A program made the position numbers and the translations under genes. Below are positions 43,026 through 55,626 of a stretch of DNA of 64,000 bases, in pieces. Position 1 is the stretch's first letter, and the number at the start of each line of letters is the position of its first letter. The notes under the pieces are model-generated. The model searched no databases, was not told the origin of the DNA, and was given only the letters and a program-made list of their open reading frames with translations. This DNA comes from Euptelea pleiosperma (lineage: Eukaryota > Streptophyta > Magnoliopsida > Ranunculales > Eupteleaceae): NCBI GenBank assembly GCA_035048495.1, contig CM068547.1, forward strand, positions 29,643,913 through 29,707,912. Direction: 5' to 3'.

Positions 43026-44266
43026 AAGAACAAGATTATTATTTTATTTATTTATTTTTAGGGAACCTCAACGGGCGGAGGAGAATTTATTGAATGAAAA
43101 TGAGAAAAAGTGCACCTAAACAGGGAGGGACGTGGATGCCTGACCCCTCAAGAAGCTATACAGCTAAAAAAGAGTGTAAAAAAGAAAGCAACTAATAACC
43201 AAGCCAGGCTAGACTCTAATATACGGGGTACTGATCTTATCCAACCAAAGAATGCCAGTAAGCTTAGGGGGGATGTTCTCTCTAATCTTCATATAGGATT
43301 TGTTAAGAAGCCCTAAAAGGACCATATAATCCGCTGTAGTGTTCGATTCTTTATAGACATGAGTTATAGAGAAGTCAAATTCTTTAAGAATCTCTATTAT
43401 TTCTACCACCAAGGTTTTAGAAGCCAGGGAATATAGACAGACCTAGTAATCCAAGACACCACTAACTCAGAGTCAGACTAGATATGAACTTTATGGAGAC
43501 CAAGCTTCTTGCAAACATGAATCACATCTAAAAGAGCCATCAACTCTGCCAGATTATTTGTACCTTTGCCGTAAAAAGAGTGAAAAGCTATAATAAGGTT
43601 GCCGGACTAGTCTCTAATGACCCCACCCCCACTGGCGAGGTTATTATTGGAAGACGCCCCATCCACATTGAGTGCCACCTCACCAAAATTCGGCTTCTTC
43701 CCACAAACAATTTTCGATCTACTGCTCTGGACATAGAAATTCTCCAAATGCAGCTTAAGCAAAATGTGATTGAAACGATCGTCATTAGGTTTAGTCAGAG
43801 AAATCACGGAGTTAATGTCGCTAATCCATTGCCATATCTTCTTAATAATGTAGGAAATGCTATTACCCTTACCCTCGTATTTACGCTTGTTTCTCTCTAA
43901 CCAAATCTCCCATAGAATCACCATCAGCGTAATGACGTGTAAAATACCCACTTGAGAGTGACATGACGTAGCTTTAATAATTTCCATAACAATGCCCCAA
44001 TCCCAACACAATTACGGCTATTAATCTCAAAGATATCTTCAAAAGGGTTCACACTGCTTTCGCGATATCGCTTTTAATGAATAAATGCTTGAGATTCTCA
44101 AAATTAGGAGAGGAACAATAGTAACAACAAGATGCCAACTTAACAAAACTCTTCTTAAGCACCGAATCGACTGGGATGATACCTTGAGCTAATTTTCAGA
44201 TGAAAATTGTAATTTTATTAGGCACATTTTTATGCCATACCCATTTCGCCAAAGAACAAGATTATT
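43026..44266 (-). mobile_element. 5'-truncated LINE (L1-type with RNase H)
   Basis: The element spans 43041-44251, flanked by a perfect 15-bp duplication AAGAACAAGATTATT (43026-43040 and 44252-44266). Its 3' end on minus is an (AAAT)n tail next to 43041. Reading on minus, a reverse-transcriptase zinc-binding (zf-RVT) remnant comes first (KLAQGIIPVDSVLKKSFVKL, then CCYYCSS…LKHLFIKSD). It is followed by WEIWLERNKRKYEGKG and an RNase H domain (EVALNVDGASSNNNLASGGG, GKGTNNLAELMALLDVIHVC, DSELVVSWI, TTADYM). Several stops make it dead. The reverse-transcriptase core was never copied here (5' truncation). Confidence 0.9.
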
Positions 44267-44479
44267 AGGTAGAGTTTATTAGCCGGTTTTGTTTGCCATT
44301 TTGTAGCTCGAAAAGATGTTTTTGAAAGGATTTTTGGGAAAAAAAAAACATTTTTCTATCGCAAAAATGGTGATCTAAAGTCTTCGCTGGCCCTACCTTT
44401 TATTTATTATAACAAGTGGATATGTTCTTCCCTCGATTCGCAAAATGGTGGAAAGAGAATAAAACTTGGCAGACCATAG

Positions 44480-44830
44480 ATGGTCGGCGAAGCCGCTGAC
44501 CACCCACAATATGAGTTACGTGTTACGCTCTTAGAGGAAGCTGATAGTATGGATGTTTGGCCTATCCCTAGGTCTACCTACAAACTAAAACTCAGCCTGA
44601 TTAGTTATTTCAAAACTTTAGATCCTTGTACTCCAAATAATGGTCAATAATGCTCAAATTCCAACAGTTAAAATCAACCCAGAAAATGACTCCAATCAAA
44701 GGCTTAGAAATCACTAATTAAGTTGATTTTTGGTTTGTAGGTCCATCTAGCCGGGGATTAGCCAAACCATACGGTCATGTCTTCTAAAAATGTGCCCAGT
44801 GGCTAATGTTATGGGCGGTCAGCGAGTTCA
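44480..44830. repeat. FB1 MITE copy
   Basis: Opposing halves 'gatagtatggatgtttggcc' and 'gccaaaccatacggtcatgt', with outer ends 'gaccacccacaatatgagtt' and 'aatgttatgggcggtcagcg'. Typical palindromic FB1, somewhat degenerate. Confidence 0.65.
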
Positions 44831-45057
44831 TTGACCATCAATGGTCAGCAAAATTTTACTCGCGGAAACATTTGGCTGCCAGCAAAGAATCCCTGCAATC
44901 ACGTTGTACCATTCCAGCGACTTGCTTTGACGGTCTGTGGTGGAAGACAATAATTATAGTTGCAATAAAATATATGCTGCAATCATGTCAAAATCATATT
45001 TACTGTTAGTTTGTATCAATAATTTGAGAAATTTTCCAGCATTGGATCTTCCGACAC

Positions 45058-45230
45058 CGCAAAACTTCCTATCACAACGATTGCAAATCACACAATCACT
45101 AGCCAATGAGTAATTGGCACGTACACCTCGAATCAAAAGCAAATGGTGAGTTGCAGAATCACTTGGGTACGTGCCAAGAACTCACTGGCTTGTGATTGTG
45201 TGATCTGCAATCCGTTGTGATAGAAGTTTT
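45058..45230. repeat. Snap-back repeat with ~62-bp arms
   Basis: The left arm, 'aacttcctatcacaacgatt' to 'gtaattggcacgtac', pairs with the right arm 'gtacgtgccaagaactcact' to 'cgttgtgatagaagtt'. The spacer is about 40 bp. It is absent from the duplicate block at 41810-42362, so it inserted after that duplication. No clear target duplication. Confidence 0.7.
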
Positions 45231-45605
45231 ACTCGTTACAGGGTCACCTGTTGTTGGACATTTAAAGGTCCAACATTAAGGAGACTGTGACAGGCTACCT
45301 AGGGAATCTCTCTCTTATGTGATTGGCATGGTGTCCAGATTTCCTTAGGTACTCATGGCACGATCTTATAAGGCTGTTACCGATCGGCGAACTTGGACAC
45401 AATGAAAAATGCCAAACTCCAAAAACTTTCTCCACCCTTTTTGCCTTTTTCGATTAGAAAAAGTTTGCTCATACTATGAATCCGAAAATAAATGTCATGT
45501 GGAACACTATTTTGGGGTGACCGACCTGCGTCTCCTCTTAATCCATGATTTATTCAAAAAGTGATTTCTTGGGATCTCAAAAATCAAGAGGAGAACTTCC
45601 CCAAC

Positions 45606-47002
45606 ATGGCAGCATCTGCTTCGAACTCCCCCATAGTTAATCGCAGAGATGCCTATAGAGCAGCAGTTAATGGGGATTTTGACGCTCTCCAGGAGTTCTA
45701 CACAAGAGAACCAACGTCCTCAATTAACGTTTCGGGCGACACAGTCCTTCATCTACTTGCTCTCAAACGTCACACCAACGTCATCTGTAGGCTTTTAGAG
45801 TTGCCGTTATGGTTCGAAGTCTCGGGCGATCTCGAGTTGGATCGGGCGATCCAGACTGGGATCGGAGGCATCCGAGACAAAAATCCAATGTTTGTCTCGA
45901 ATCGCACTGGATCGTCCGATCCAACTCTCTGGATCGGTTGGATCGCCCTTTGGATCGGTTGGATCGCCCGATCCAAACGAGTTACACCGATCCAACTCGG
46001 CGAGTTGAACCAGCGGCGATGATGTTATCAAAACTTGATTTTTTTTTCTTTTTTTTTCATCTTTTCACTCGTTTTCCTCCCCCAGCCCTTCTTAGAACCT
46101 AAAAATAACTTGAAAATGATAGATCAACCTTCGAAACACATAGATCCATGGAGATCAAAGGTCTTGGTTCAAATTTCTTCGAGTTGGGTTGAAAATCCGG
46201 TGAGTTTTGGGGGAAATCCGGCGAGTTTTGGGGGAAACACATAGATCTACATTCTTGTGATTTTTTCTGATTTTTCTACAATTTTTTTGAATTTTTTCTA
46301 CAATTTTTTGCATTTTTTGGGATTTTTTTTTCTCGTCTCGGGATCACAGTGGATTGGACCGATCCAGGCGATCCAACTCGGGATCGGAGGGGTCCGATCC
46401 AACGGCCGATCCCGAGACTTTCATCCATGGTTGCCGTTGCCCATACATGGCCTAAGGACCCAAAATGGTAAAGGAAACATCGCACTCCATGAAACTACTA
46501 GGGTTGGTTCTATGGCGATCGCCAAGGCCATGATACGCAAGGACGAGAGCCTAGTCTCCACCCGCAACCTGCTTGGAGAGACACCTTTGTTCTTAGCTGC
46601 GGCATATGGGCAGAAGGAGATGTTATGCTTTCTCTCTTCGATGAATGGCAGTGAGAATGGATTGAGCAGAAATGACGGTTCCACCATTCTCCATGCTGCT
46701 GTGATCGGAGAATTCTACGGTATGTGTTGTTTTTTGGTATAATTCAAGCAGGGATTAATGGCTAGTTTCCTTTGAAGGATATTTTGTGAATATCTCTACT
46801 CTGTGCCAATCAGGTTTGGCGCTAGAGATAATTGCGTTGTACCCGGCACTCGCTTTCACTCATAATGAAATGGGGATTACAGCACTTCATCTCTTAGCCC
46901 AATCGCCTACCTCCTTCAGAAGTGGGACAATTTATACACACATAAATCTTGGCTCCTCCCCGTTCATCCCTCTGGATATGGTCGCAATTATCATCTACTT
47001 GT
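45606..47002 (+). pseudogene. Ankyrin-repeat (PGG family) gene, fourth locus, interrupted and 3'-truncated
   Basis: Start MAASASNSPIVNRRDAYRAA, followed by a first ankyrin part (DTVLHLLALKRHTNVICRLL). Exon 1 is split at 45808 by a 621-bp element and resumes at 46439. The two parts rejoin in frame once the element and one TSD copy are set aside (484 nt, phase 1, as in the paralogs). The second part has GNIALHETTRVGSMAIAKAM, GETPLFLAAAYG and GSTILHAAVIGEFYG. Exon 2 is 46814-47002 (LALEIIALYPALAFTHNEMG, then ITALHLLA). After the donor at 47003 no further exon is found: ST1 repeats follow, and no PGG exon exists up to 64000. It belongs to a subfamily distinct from the three paralogs at 4966-29439. 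Confidence 0.85.
45800..46438. mobile_element. MULE-like element inside an ankyrin exon (621 bp, 9-bp duplication)
   Basis: The element spans 45809-46429. GTTGCCGTT is duplicated at 45800-45808 and 46430-46438. The ends are inverted: ATGGTTCGAAGTCTCGGG on the left and CATGGATGAAAGTCTCGGG read from the right. The subterminal zones are rich in GGATCGG/CCGATCC motifs, and the middle is T-rich. Frames inside it are repeat translations and encode no transposase. Confidence 0.85.
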
Positions 47003-47047
47003 GTATGTGCTTCCTTCCTTCCTTGCTTGCATCTATTATTTATTTAT

Positions 47048-48325
47048 TTACTAGTGGGTGGCTCGTGCCCACGGCACTCTCTGACAAAGCGTTTGCCAAA
47101 ATCGGGTGTGAGTGGCTGAGATCCACCATCCATTTGGAGGATAAGATCTATACCACTCTTTGCAGAAACATGATAAGATAAGATAAGAGATAAGACAACT
47201 TCCCTATTTTGTTATATAGACTAGAGGGTGCCCCGTGCCATCGGCACTCCTCGACAGAGAATTTGCCAAAATCAGGTGAGTGGAGATCCACCATCTATTT
47301 GGGGGAGGATTAGATCTCGGCCTTTCTTTGTTGATGCTTATAAGAGAGGTATAAGTAGGGATACAACCAATGTGTTCTGTTATATAGAATAGTAAATGGT
47401 CCATGCCCATAGCACTCTCTGACAAAAGCGTTTGTGAAAATTGGGTGCCTCCGGCACTCAAACGGTATAATGGATTGGGGCGTTACCGTTTTTTCCATTA
47501 TAATGGCTGTTATAACGGATTGTAACGCACAAAGAGAGAAATGGAAAAATAACAGAAATAACAAAAAATAACGGTGTTGAAATTTAAATTTTTAATAAAT
47601 TGAGGTCAAATGAGGCGGATTGAGTGGCTGAAATCTAACCGTCCACATTAGATCGATGGATTTGATCTCAACCACTCTTTATCTAACCGTCCACATTTGA
47701 TGGATGGATAAGATAAGAGAATACAACTGAGTTGTCTTGATATATGCGTGGGTGGCCCATGCCCGCGGCACTTTCCGACAAAGTGTTTGTCAAAATCGGG
47801 TGGGAGTTAATCTCAGCCATCGATATGAAGCATAGTGGATCTCAGCCACTCATTATTGAAGCCATATAAGATAAGAGGAGTATAAGAAAACCATTCAATT
47901 TCCGTTAAATTCTATTTTTTTTTAATTTTAAATTTTCAAATTTCAAATTTTAAATTTTAAATTTTGAATTTCAGCACCACTTTTTTCCGTTACATCATTA
48001 AAATCCATTAAAATCATTTTTTTCCATTTTTTCCCCTGGCCGTTTCAATCCATTTTAACCGTAACACCCCTCTCGAGGCATAAAAAGTGGGGCTCCTAAG
48101 CCTGACCCTTGGGCTATATGTAAATCCAACCCATTTCATTCCTTATATGTAGGTAAATAGTAGGTGACCTGTGCCCACGGCACTCATTGACAAAGCGTTT
48201 GTCAAAATTGGGTGTGAGTGGCTGAGATCCACCGTTCATTTGGTGTGATAAGATCTTGGCCATCCTTTATGAAGCCGGATAAGAGGGGGAGACAACCGTC
48301 CTGTTTTGTTATATAGATAATTGTT
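47048..48325. repeat. ST1 array with embedded hAT-like halves
   Basis: ST1 unit starts near 47055, 47221, 47390, 47750 and 48165. hAT-like sequence lies at 47450-47580 and, inverted, at 47885-48075, exactly as in 12140-12770. It occupies the intron after exon 2 of the fourth ankyrin gene. Confidence 0.7.
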
Positions 48326-49835
48326 GTTATTACTACTAGTGAGGTCACGTGCGATGCACATGATGATCAAGTTAAGATTATGCCTAATTTAAATTACCTA
48401 ACTTACTATATATAAAGATACGGAGGTATTGGGGATATTTTTTGCAATTATTGAGGCCCTGCTTGGTAACCTCTATGTAGTTTGGAGGAAAATGTTTTTA
48501 CACGCTGGGTGGGGAGGGGATAGCTGTTGGGGGAGACCGAGGGGGATGAGAGAGTCATTTGCCTATTATATTGTTTGTGGCTCTTTGCAGCCACTTTTTA
48601 CCTGCAAATATTAGACCACTTTTTGGCAAAAAATGATTAGGTCTAATGCAATATTTGTTGGATGTTGCACACACACAAACATTATTTATAGTGCTACCAA
48701 TCATGTTCATCCATTCAATTTCTATAGCCATCTCTTCCGTTAAGGCATATAATGTCCCAATCTCTTTGTCGCAAACACACCTTCTCAACCTTTGAATATC
48801 GTTGTTCTATCAGGAACGCATAGCGGAGCTGCCCCATCTTTATCTGCAGCTAGCATCTCAAGGTCAATGCACATCTGAGGATAAGCCAGATCCAGCTAAC
48901 ATGAGAGCTACAAATTTTTGTTGGGCTATGGAGTTGTCATATTATGTAACTCGGTGGTAGGAGCATTGATCCTAATTACCAAAGTAAATTCACACGGTTT
49001 GCTTCCAAGTAGTCCGAGTAGTAGATCTGGAGCATATTTGAGGTGAGAGAACTATGCCTTTTGAGGCTAAAGAGATTAAGTTCAGTACAACAAGAGGATG
49101 AATTCAGTCAATTTCTGTTGTTCCGTTCCTCCCTGACAGAGAAAAAGAGACTCCATTTAGAGTAGAGGGAAGGGATTGATCAATTCACTTTTAATTCAAC
49201 TAAGCTTTAATCTAGTCAGAATCGCTTCTCGCTCACCTAGAGAATCATCCTAGGCCAGTAGTCTATTTAGAGAAGTCCTCTTCTCACAGATCAACAATCC
49301 TCAACTCGATCTATATGAGAATCATTTTTCGATTCACCTAAAGAGTCACACTAGGCCCGTAGTATTTTAGAGAAACGGATTTCTCAATGATTCTACATTC
49401 CTTAACTCAATTTGATGAGTACTCACTCATCTACCAATCACAAACAATTCAAGTTTGATAATATTGAATTCACTCTAAAAGGATTGTTCTAGGAGATACT
49501 TATCTTTTGATGAATTTGATAGAATGGTGAATCCTCGTAGAAAAATTCGCCACAAAGATACTCTGCCAATGATGATAGAAGATGATCGCAGGAAATAATA
49601 CACTTCGTAGTCTCTTCAAACAATTAGAGTAGCCTTTACAAAAGATGAACCAGATTTGTTCACATGAAGCTCTCTCAAACAATCTAAAGCCTTCATAAAG
49701 GATGTACAGATATGCACAGGTGAAGCTCTCTCAAATTTCAAATCTCTAGACTCAAAAATTGTTAATCAAAGAATGTGAGTCAAGAGATAGCTTGATTGGT
49801 TCTTTTTAATGGAGGGCAATGACTCTATTATATAA
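48326..49835. other. Mostly featureless stretch with one exon-like frame
   Basis: 48455-48475 has a 'ggccctgcttggtaacc' end like the Tourist-like MITE at 33552. 48814-48960 (after an AG) is open on plus: ERIAELPHLYLQLASQGQCT, then SEDKPDPANMRATNF, ending at TAG. It looks like a terminal coding exon but I do not recognise it. 49140-49760 contains paired phrases such as 'gaagctctctcaaa' (three times) and 'gattca(c/t)ctaaagagtcac', resembling retrotransposon leader sequence. The ends are not resolved. Confidence 0.35.
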
Positions 49836-50145
49836 GGCTGTGTTTGATTACCAAGTGGGAAAATTGCATTTTCCTTAGGAAAACACAACTGTCCATTGTT
49901 AGATAGCCAGTATAAATCTGTATTATTTTTCCTAACAAGCCATTTAGATCTGGATAATTTTTCCTACCAAGCCCGGAATTCACTTCCCATCCAGATAGGT
50001 GAGAATTCATTTCCACCTGAAAATACATCTTTATTTTTTCACACGATTGAAATATGTGTTCTTAGTTGCAATCAATCAGCCATTTAAGGCATATCCCAGA
50101 TGTATTTTCTCAGGAAAATTTTTCGTGCAATCAAACACGGCCTAA
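49833..50145. mobile_element. Tourist-like MITE (307 bp) with TAA duplication
   Basis: The element spans 49836-50142, with ends GGCTGTGTTTGATTACC and (from the right) GGCCGTGTTTGATTGCAC. TAA occurs on both sides (49833-49835 and 50143-50145). The interior has opposing 'atttttcctaccaagccc' and related blocks. Confidence 0.8.
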
Positions 50146-51129
50146 GTTTATTCCCTCTCAAGAGAAACGGACCTAAAATAGCCGTTGGATTGACTCAAGT
50201 GAGCCAAAATAGCACAAGATTGAGATTGAGTCAAAATGACACTACAAGAAAAAAGGGTATTAGCGACGGTCGGGGCCGCTGCTAAAGGTATAAAAAACTG
50301 CCGCTAAAACCTTTAGTGGTGGTTTTAGCGACGGTCGGCGACTGCCTTTGATACCCTAGTCGCTGATACTTTTAGCGGCGGTCAGATGCCAAATTGCCCC
50401 CATTGAAAAATTTCGCACAACCAACACTTATGCCATGGGGAAAACATGGATTAGCGACGGTCAGTGGCTGCGTCTAATAGGGTAATTAGCGGCGGCTAGC
50501 ACTGAACCGCTACTAAAAGAAGGTATTACCGGCGGTCGCGACCACCGCTAATACTTATAGCAACGGTTTAATTCTAGACGCCACTAATACAAACCTTTTG
50601 CGACGGCCAGTAACCGCCAGTAGTACGTACCTTTAAAGGCAGCCAAGACTGAACCGCCGCTAAAAATAGGTATTAGCCGCGGTCGTTTACCGCCGGTAAT
50701 ACCTATTTTTAGCGGTGATTCAGTCGTGGCCGTTGCTAATGCTTATTGCGAACTGTTTTAGCAGCGGCCACTGACCGCCGCTAAGTATTTTCTTAAAAAA
50801 AAAAATTTATTAAATTTTTAATCCAGTGTACCTGTAACCTATATCATTATGATGATTAATAGTAAGACTAACTAAATCAAATAAACAATTCATTAAATTT
50901 AAAGATTCATACAAAATATCTTTAGTTCAAAAACATCTGTAAATAAAAATAAACTCTGCAAAACATCAGCTGGGTCTGCAGCAAATCAATAATCACCTAG
51001 ATCCTGCAATTGAAAAAATAATAAACTAATTAGAATAATAACTATTAAAATTTATAATGAATTAAATATATTGTTTAAAATTCGAAAAGATTTCAGTTCT
51101 AAGTCTTAAATTCATAAACCTACAACTAA

Positions 51130-51850
51130 CTACATTTTTCAACCAGACATTGGATTTTGACCCTGTCTCTTCCAACAAATTTGTTTCAACACATTTGAAG
51201 TGTTGGAAGAGATTTCGGGAGATTCTGACCTTGTTTGCCCGATTTGGGCATCAAGATCCCGAAATGGATTTCGGTTTCAAGTCTTAAATGCCTAAACTTG
51301 GAACTGATTACAGTTTCTCAACCGGACATCAGAATTTGACTCCGTCTCTTTCAACATATTTGTTTCAACACATTTGAAGTGTTGGAAGAGATTTTGGGAG
51401 ATTCTGACCTTGTTTGCCCGATTTGGGCTTCGAGATCCCAAAATGGATTTCAGTTCTAAGTCTTAAATGTCTAAATCTACAACTGAGTACAGTTTCTCAA
51501 CCGGACATCGAATTTTGAGCTCGTCTCTTCTAACATATTTGTTTCAACACATTTGAAGTGTTGAAAGAGATTTCGGGAGATTCTGACCTCGTTTGTCAGA
51601 TTTGGACATCGAGATCCCGAAATGGATTTCAGTTCTATGTCTTAAATGCCTAAACCTACAACTGACTACAATTTCTCAACCGGACATTAGAATTTGACTC
51701 TGTCTCTTCAAACATATTTGTTTCAACACATTTGAAGTGTTGAAAGAGATTTTGGAAGATTCTGACCTCGTTTGCCCGATTTGGGCGTCGAGATCCCGAA
51801 ATCGAATTTAGTCTCAGATGAGAACCAAATGTCATAGTTTACAACTAATC
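51130..51850. repeat. Four tandem copies of a 179-bp CACTA-internal unit
   Basis: Units start near 51139, 51318, 51497 and 51676 with 'caaccggacatc' and contain 'tttgtttcaacacatttgaa' and 'gaccttgtttgcccgatttg'. Spacing is 179 bases each time. Reverse-complement copies lie at 2380-2890 in element Y, so the unit belongs to this CACTA family. Confidence 0.85.
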
Positions 51851-52259
51851 TGTTATATGTACATGATAAGGCATAATTCTCACATAATGATTCTTGAATG
51901 TTAGATCTAAGGTTTAATGCATGTATATGCATGATGTGTGTGTGCGTGCACTACTAAAAAAATGACTTTCCACGGCGGAATAGTTTCTTTTTGCCGGCGG
52001 TTGTAAACTGTCGGCTTGTTTGGGCGGTTTACATCCGCCGGGGAATACATATTACCATCGCAAAAGAAAAAAATATTTTTATTTTTTGTGAATTGATATC
52101 TCGGCGGTTTAAAGCTGCCGGTACAAGTGTTTATCGGTGGCTTTAAACCGCCGGGGATCTCAATTCATAAATAAAAAGTAAAGGCGTGCTCCCAAATGTT
52201 GAAACTGCCCCTATGTTTTCGTTTTAAGGAAATGAGATGACGACGGCATTTTGGTCTTA

Positions 52260-52600
52260 ATCCGAAAAGAGCTTTATTGGGCTCTTTTCTATTTCGCGCC
52301 CAAGACTTCCATTTCGCGCCGAATTGCTTGCTCTCCCATTTTTTGTCTCCATTTCACTTGTTCTCACAGATCTCTCTCTCTCTCCCAATCTCATTCTCTC
52401 TTGTGGGAGAGGAATGGTGGCTCTCCCTCTCTCTCAATCTCGTTCTCTCTTGTGGTGGAGGAACGGTGGCTGGTTCTTTTGAAGCCATTCTCCATCATCG
52501 GTTTGAAAGCGGAGTTCTCAGGTCCATCTCTCTCTCTCTTTCTCTCTCGTTTTCCTCTCTCAAGCCCTAATCTCTCTGGTTCTCGAAGAATGTAAGCAGC
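52260..52600 (+). other. Promoter/5' leader-like segment inside the nested CACTA
   Basis: CT-rich leader with two near-identical copies of 'ctctctcaatctc(a/g)ttctctcttgtggg' (near 52385 and 52430), ending 'gaagaATGtaagc', i.e. an ATG at a potential donor. It resembles the 5' UTR and first intron of a plant gene. The gene of origin is not recognised. 52980-53190 then repeats 'gggtgggcatt(c/g)' phrases three to four times. Confidence 0.4.
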
Positions 52601-52744
52601 TTTGTCCGTTTCAAGCCAAAACCTTAAAAAAATTAGGGTTTGTAAGAAATGAGAAGATCATTAGGGTTTTTGGGATGTGGGATGTGGGTTGCTGTACTTG
52701 GAAAGGCCAGACGTGGGAGTGTTGGTGGAACGAAAATGGGGATT

Positions 52745-52965
52745 TTTAGGTGGATCTACAAACCAAAAATAAACTTGATCAGTGATTTCTAAACGTTGGA
52801 TTGAATTTATTTTCATGGGTTGATTTTAACGGTAGGAATTTGAGCATTATTGAGCGTTATTTGGGTGCAAAGATCCAAAGGTTGTAAATCACTAATCAGG
52901 CTAGTTTTTGGTTTGCAAGTCCCCCGAGGGACTGGCCAAACATCCATACGATCAGTGCCAGTGGT
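52745..52965. repeat. FB1 MITE copy nested in the CACTA
   Basis: 'ggtggatctacaaaccaaaa' to 'ccaaacatccatacgatcag'. Palindromic core with 'gagcattattgagcgttatt'. A second nested copy is at 58920-59130. Confidence 0.65.
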
Positions 52966-55529
52966 GGAGTCAAGATTTTGTTGAAGGGTGGGCATTCTAC
53001 TTCGGTTTAAAAGAGTCTTTTTGGATTTTGTTTTTCAAATTTTCAAAGTTTTGAGGGGGCATTGTACAGATTTTTATTTCAAGGGTGGGTATTGTACTGA
53101 TTTTGTTTAAGGGTGGGCATTCGACAATGTTTAAAAGGGTATTTTTTCTTTATTTTTTAATTTTCAAAGTTTTAAGAGGGGGCATTGTACAGATTTTGTT
53201 CATTGTTGCTGCTCTTTATGTTCTCCACTGTCTATGCTCCCTTTTACATCTTCTCCAACAATGCCTCCTCTAATGGCCGACCTCTAACCATACCCATATC
53301 GTGTTTTGCATTTTTTGGGCTCTAATTTGGGTTTTCATGAAGGATCCATTTTCCATTTTTGTTTTTATTTTGTGTTTTGTGGCCCAATTCAATTTTTTTG
53401 AAAAACCCTTTTTGCATTTATATTGTTTATATTTTTTATTGGTTTTTGAAGGGGTAGGCTACCCTATTTTCTCTGTTTTTTAGTTGTTAAGTACATATCA
53501 AATTAGGAAAATAGAAGAATCAATTTGGATTCGAAGGGCAGCGGAACCCGTAATGCTTATTAGATTGGTAAGACTACATTTGGATTTTGGGAAATTTTTC
53601 TATTTTTATTGGGTTTTTTTAATAGTTTGTAGATATGCTCATTAATTTGTGTGCTTTTAGTGTTCTATTACTGATTGATGAGGTACTTGTCGTATATGAT
53701 TTGATTAGGTGTGCATCTTTTTTTTTGTTTTTTTGATAAATACCTCTAAGGGATTTCCTATGACTTAGAGTGCCTTATTAAACTTATATTTCACTCTATT
53801 ATCAAGCATAGTGGATGTTTGACTTGGACATTGAATCATCTTTATGTTCATCACCTTTACTTAAAAATAACTTGGTCTAATCTTTATTTGCTTGCCAGTC
53901 AAGATGGCAAAAAGAATTTGCCTTCTTTGATTGTTTTTCATTTTCTACGAATCAATTGAGATTGGAAAGTAATGGTTGAAAGAGGTTTTATTGTAAAACA
54001 ATATGATTTCAAAGTTTGTTTTTAATTCTGATATTTTTTGAGTAAATGTTCCTTGTTTTTTTTATCAGTTGAGCCTGTTTGTCTCTCAATTATTGTGGTA
54101 GTGAATTAGCATTTACTGTTATTCACATTTCTCTAACACCTCTATATTGGGATTTAAACGCTTCTCTAGTACAAAGAAGTTGGCATAGTAATTGGAGTTG
54201 GGTTGTCCTTGTTTTGGTTCGAGATTAAAGAGAATGCATGTTCTTCACTCAATACACTTCAAAAAGGAAACATGTTTTTGTTCCCCAAGGGAATTGTTCA
54301 CTTCAAGTGTTTATGAAGTTTGAGTAATCATAGAAAAAGTAGACGAATTTATCAAATTTATAGAGGTTAATGAAATTCAATTGATGTAGTTATAAAGTTT
54401 AATTTTGATGTCCAAGATGAGGATTCCTGGATTTGATCTTGATTTTGGTTATTCCACTTGTTCCGACTCAGAAAAATAGTGGCATTTCTGCAAAAAACCA
54501 CTTCCATCATGTTATTTCTTTTATGCTTGTTGAATGATCTCTATTGGATCGTCTATAGTAATTAAGAATTCACAATGGATAGATAGAGAATTAGGAGTTC
54601 TGTACTTCGTTGAACTATAACATTCGAATGATCAGCTCTAATGAGCATCCAAGTTTGTTATGAGGGATTTTTGTTTGCATGTACTTGATGCTTACAATGT
54701 ACTCCATGTTGGTCATTGTAGTAAGATCAGTGATTGATGTCTTGGGGCTTTATGTCATATCAAGTATAAGAAGCACATTGGAACTATTGTGTAGATCTTC
54801 TAAGTTCAAGGACATTTCACCTTATTTTCTGAAAAGCTCATTATGGAATATCTAGTTTACTAAAATGTTTTATTACATAAAGTTTACTTCTTGAGTCTTC
54901 TCAGTTTTATCATAATTAGAAGAATTCACAATCCGTCGTATTTTTATTTGAGTGGGATTGGATTGGTGATTGCATTTCCATGGACCAATCTTACTTCTAA
55001 TGGTTGACATTTCATTTTTAAATGTTAAGAGGCAGAAGTATCTTTACATGTGGAAGCTGAGGTGGCGGAGCTTTCGAAGGAAAGGCTTTGAGATTCAGAC
55101 CCAGAACCACCACCACAACATCTACCAGCGAAGAATAGAGATTCTTGCATTTGTAAGATTTTAATTTGATCTCTATGTGTTAAGCTTATCATTTATATAT
55201 TCTCCCTTCAACTAATTTGGCAGCCCAATTGTAGTTGTAGAAATCGTGCTCAAGTGCGAGCACCCAAGGAAGTCAATTTACCTTGGAGAGAGAGACAACT
55301 TTTACAATCAAGGTGCTTGCTGCCCTGATTTTTTACTTGTTGAATAACGGGAAGCATTTCATTATCTGCATAACTTACAATCAGCAAGAAATTGTTGGCT
55401 CTCTCTTGATTATTGTTTGCATCATGGGAAGCAATTTATTCTTTACAAGAACACACCAACAAAGTCTTGTTTTACTTGGATTCTTCAATTTCTTACAGCA
55501 TTTGAATTACTTGAAACTTGGTGTACACA

Positions 55530-55626
55530 ACAATGCACCCAGAAATGCACAGTTCAACCTCGATCTAGGGCCATGTATGGTGTGGATGTAATGCTTGATT
55601 GTTCTTTCCAGCCAAAGTTATTGGAG
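55530..55626 (+). pseudogene. Captured exon of a TTLL12-like tubulin-tyrosine-ligase gene
   Basis: Encodes PRSRAMYGVDVMLDCSFQPK and LLE up to a GTATGT donor at 55627. This matches the ATP-grasp part of plant tubulin-tyrosine-ligase-like protein 12 (RA(V/M)YGVDVMLD..FQPK.LEV). A reading frame is open upstream to 55417, but similarity there is unclear. Only this exon of the gene is present. Confidence 0.7.

Noticed and set aside
45770..46031. Overlapping frames rich in DPTDPKGDPTD-like repeats
   Set aside because: They are translations of the GATCGG-rich subterminal zone of the MULE-like element.
47204..47564. Minus-strand frames repeated at 13026-13754 and 14069-14363
   Set aside because: Translations of ST1 tandem units. 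The similarity between them is at the DNA repeat level.
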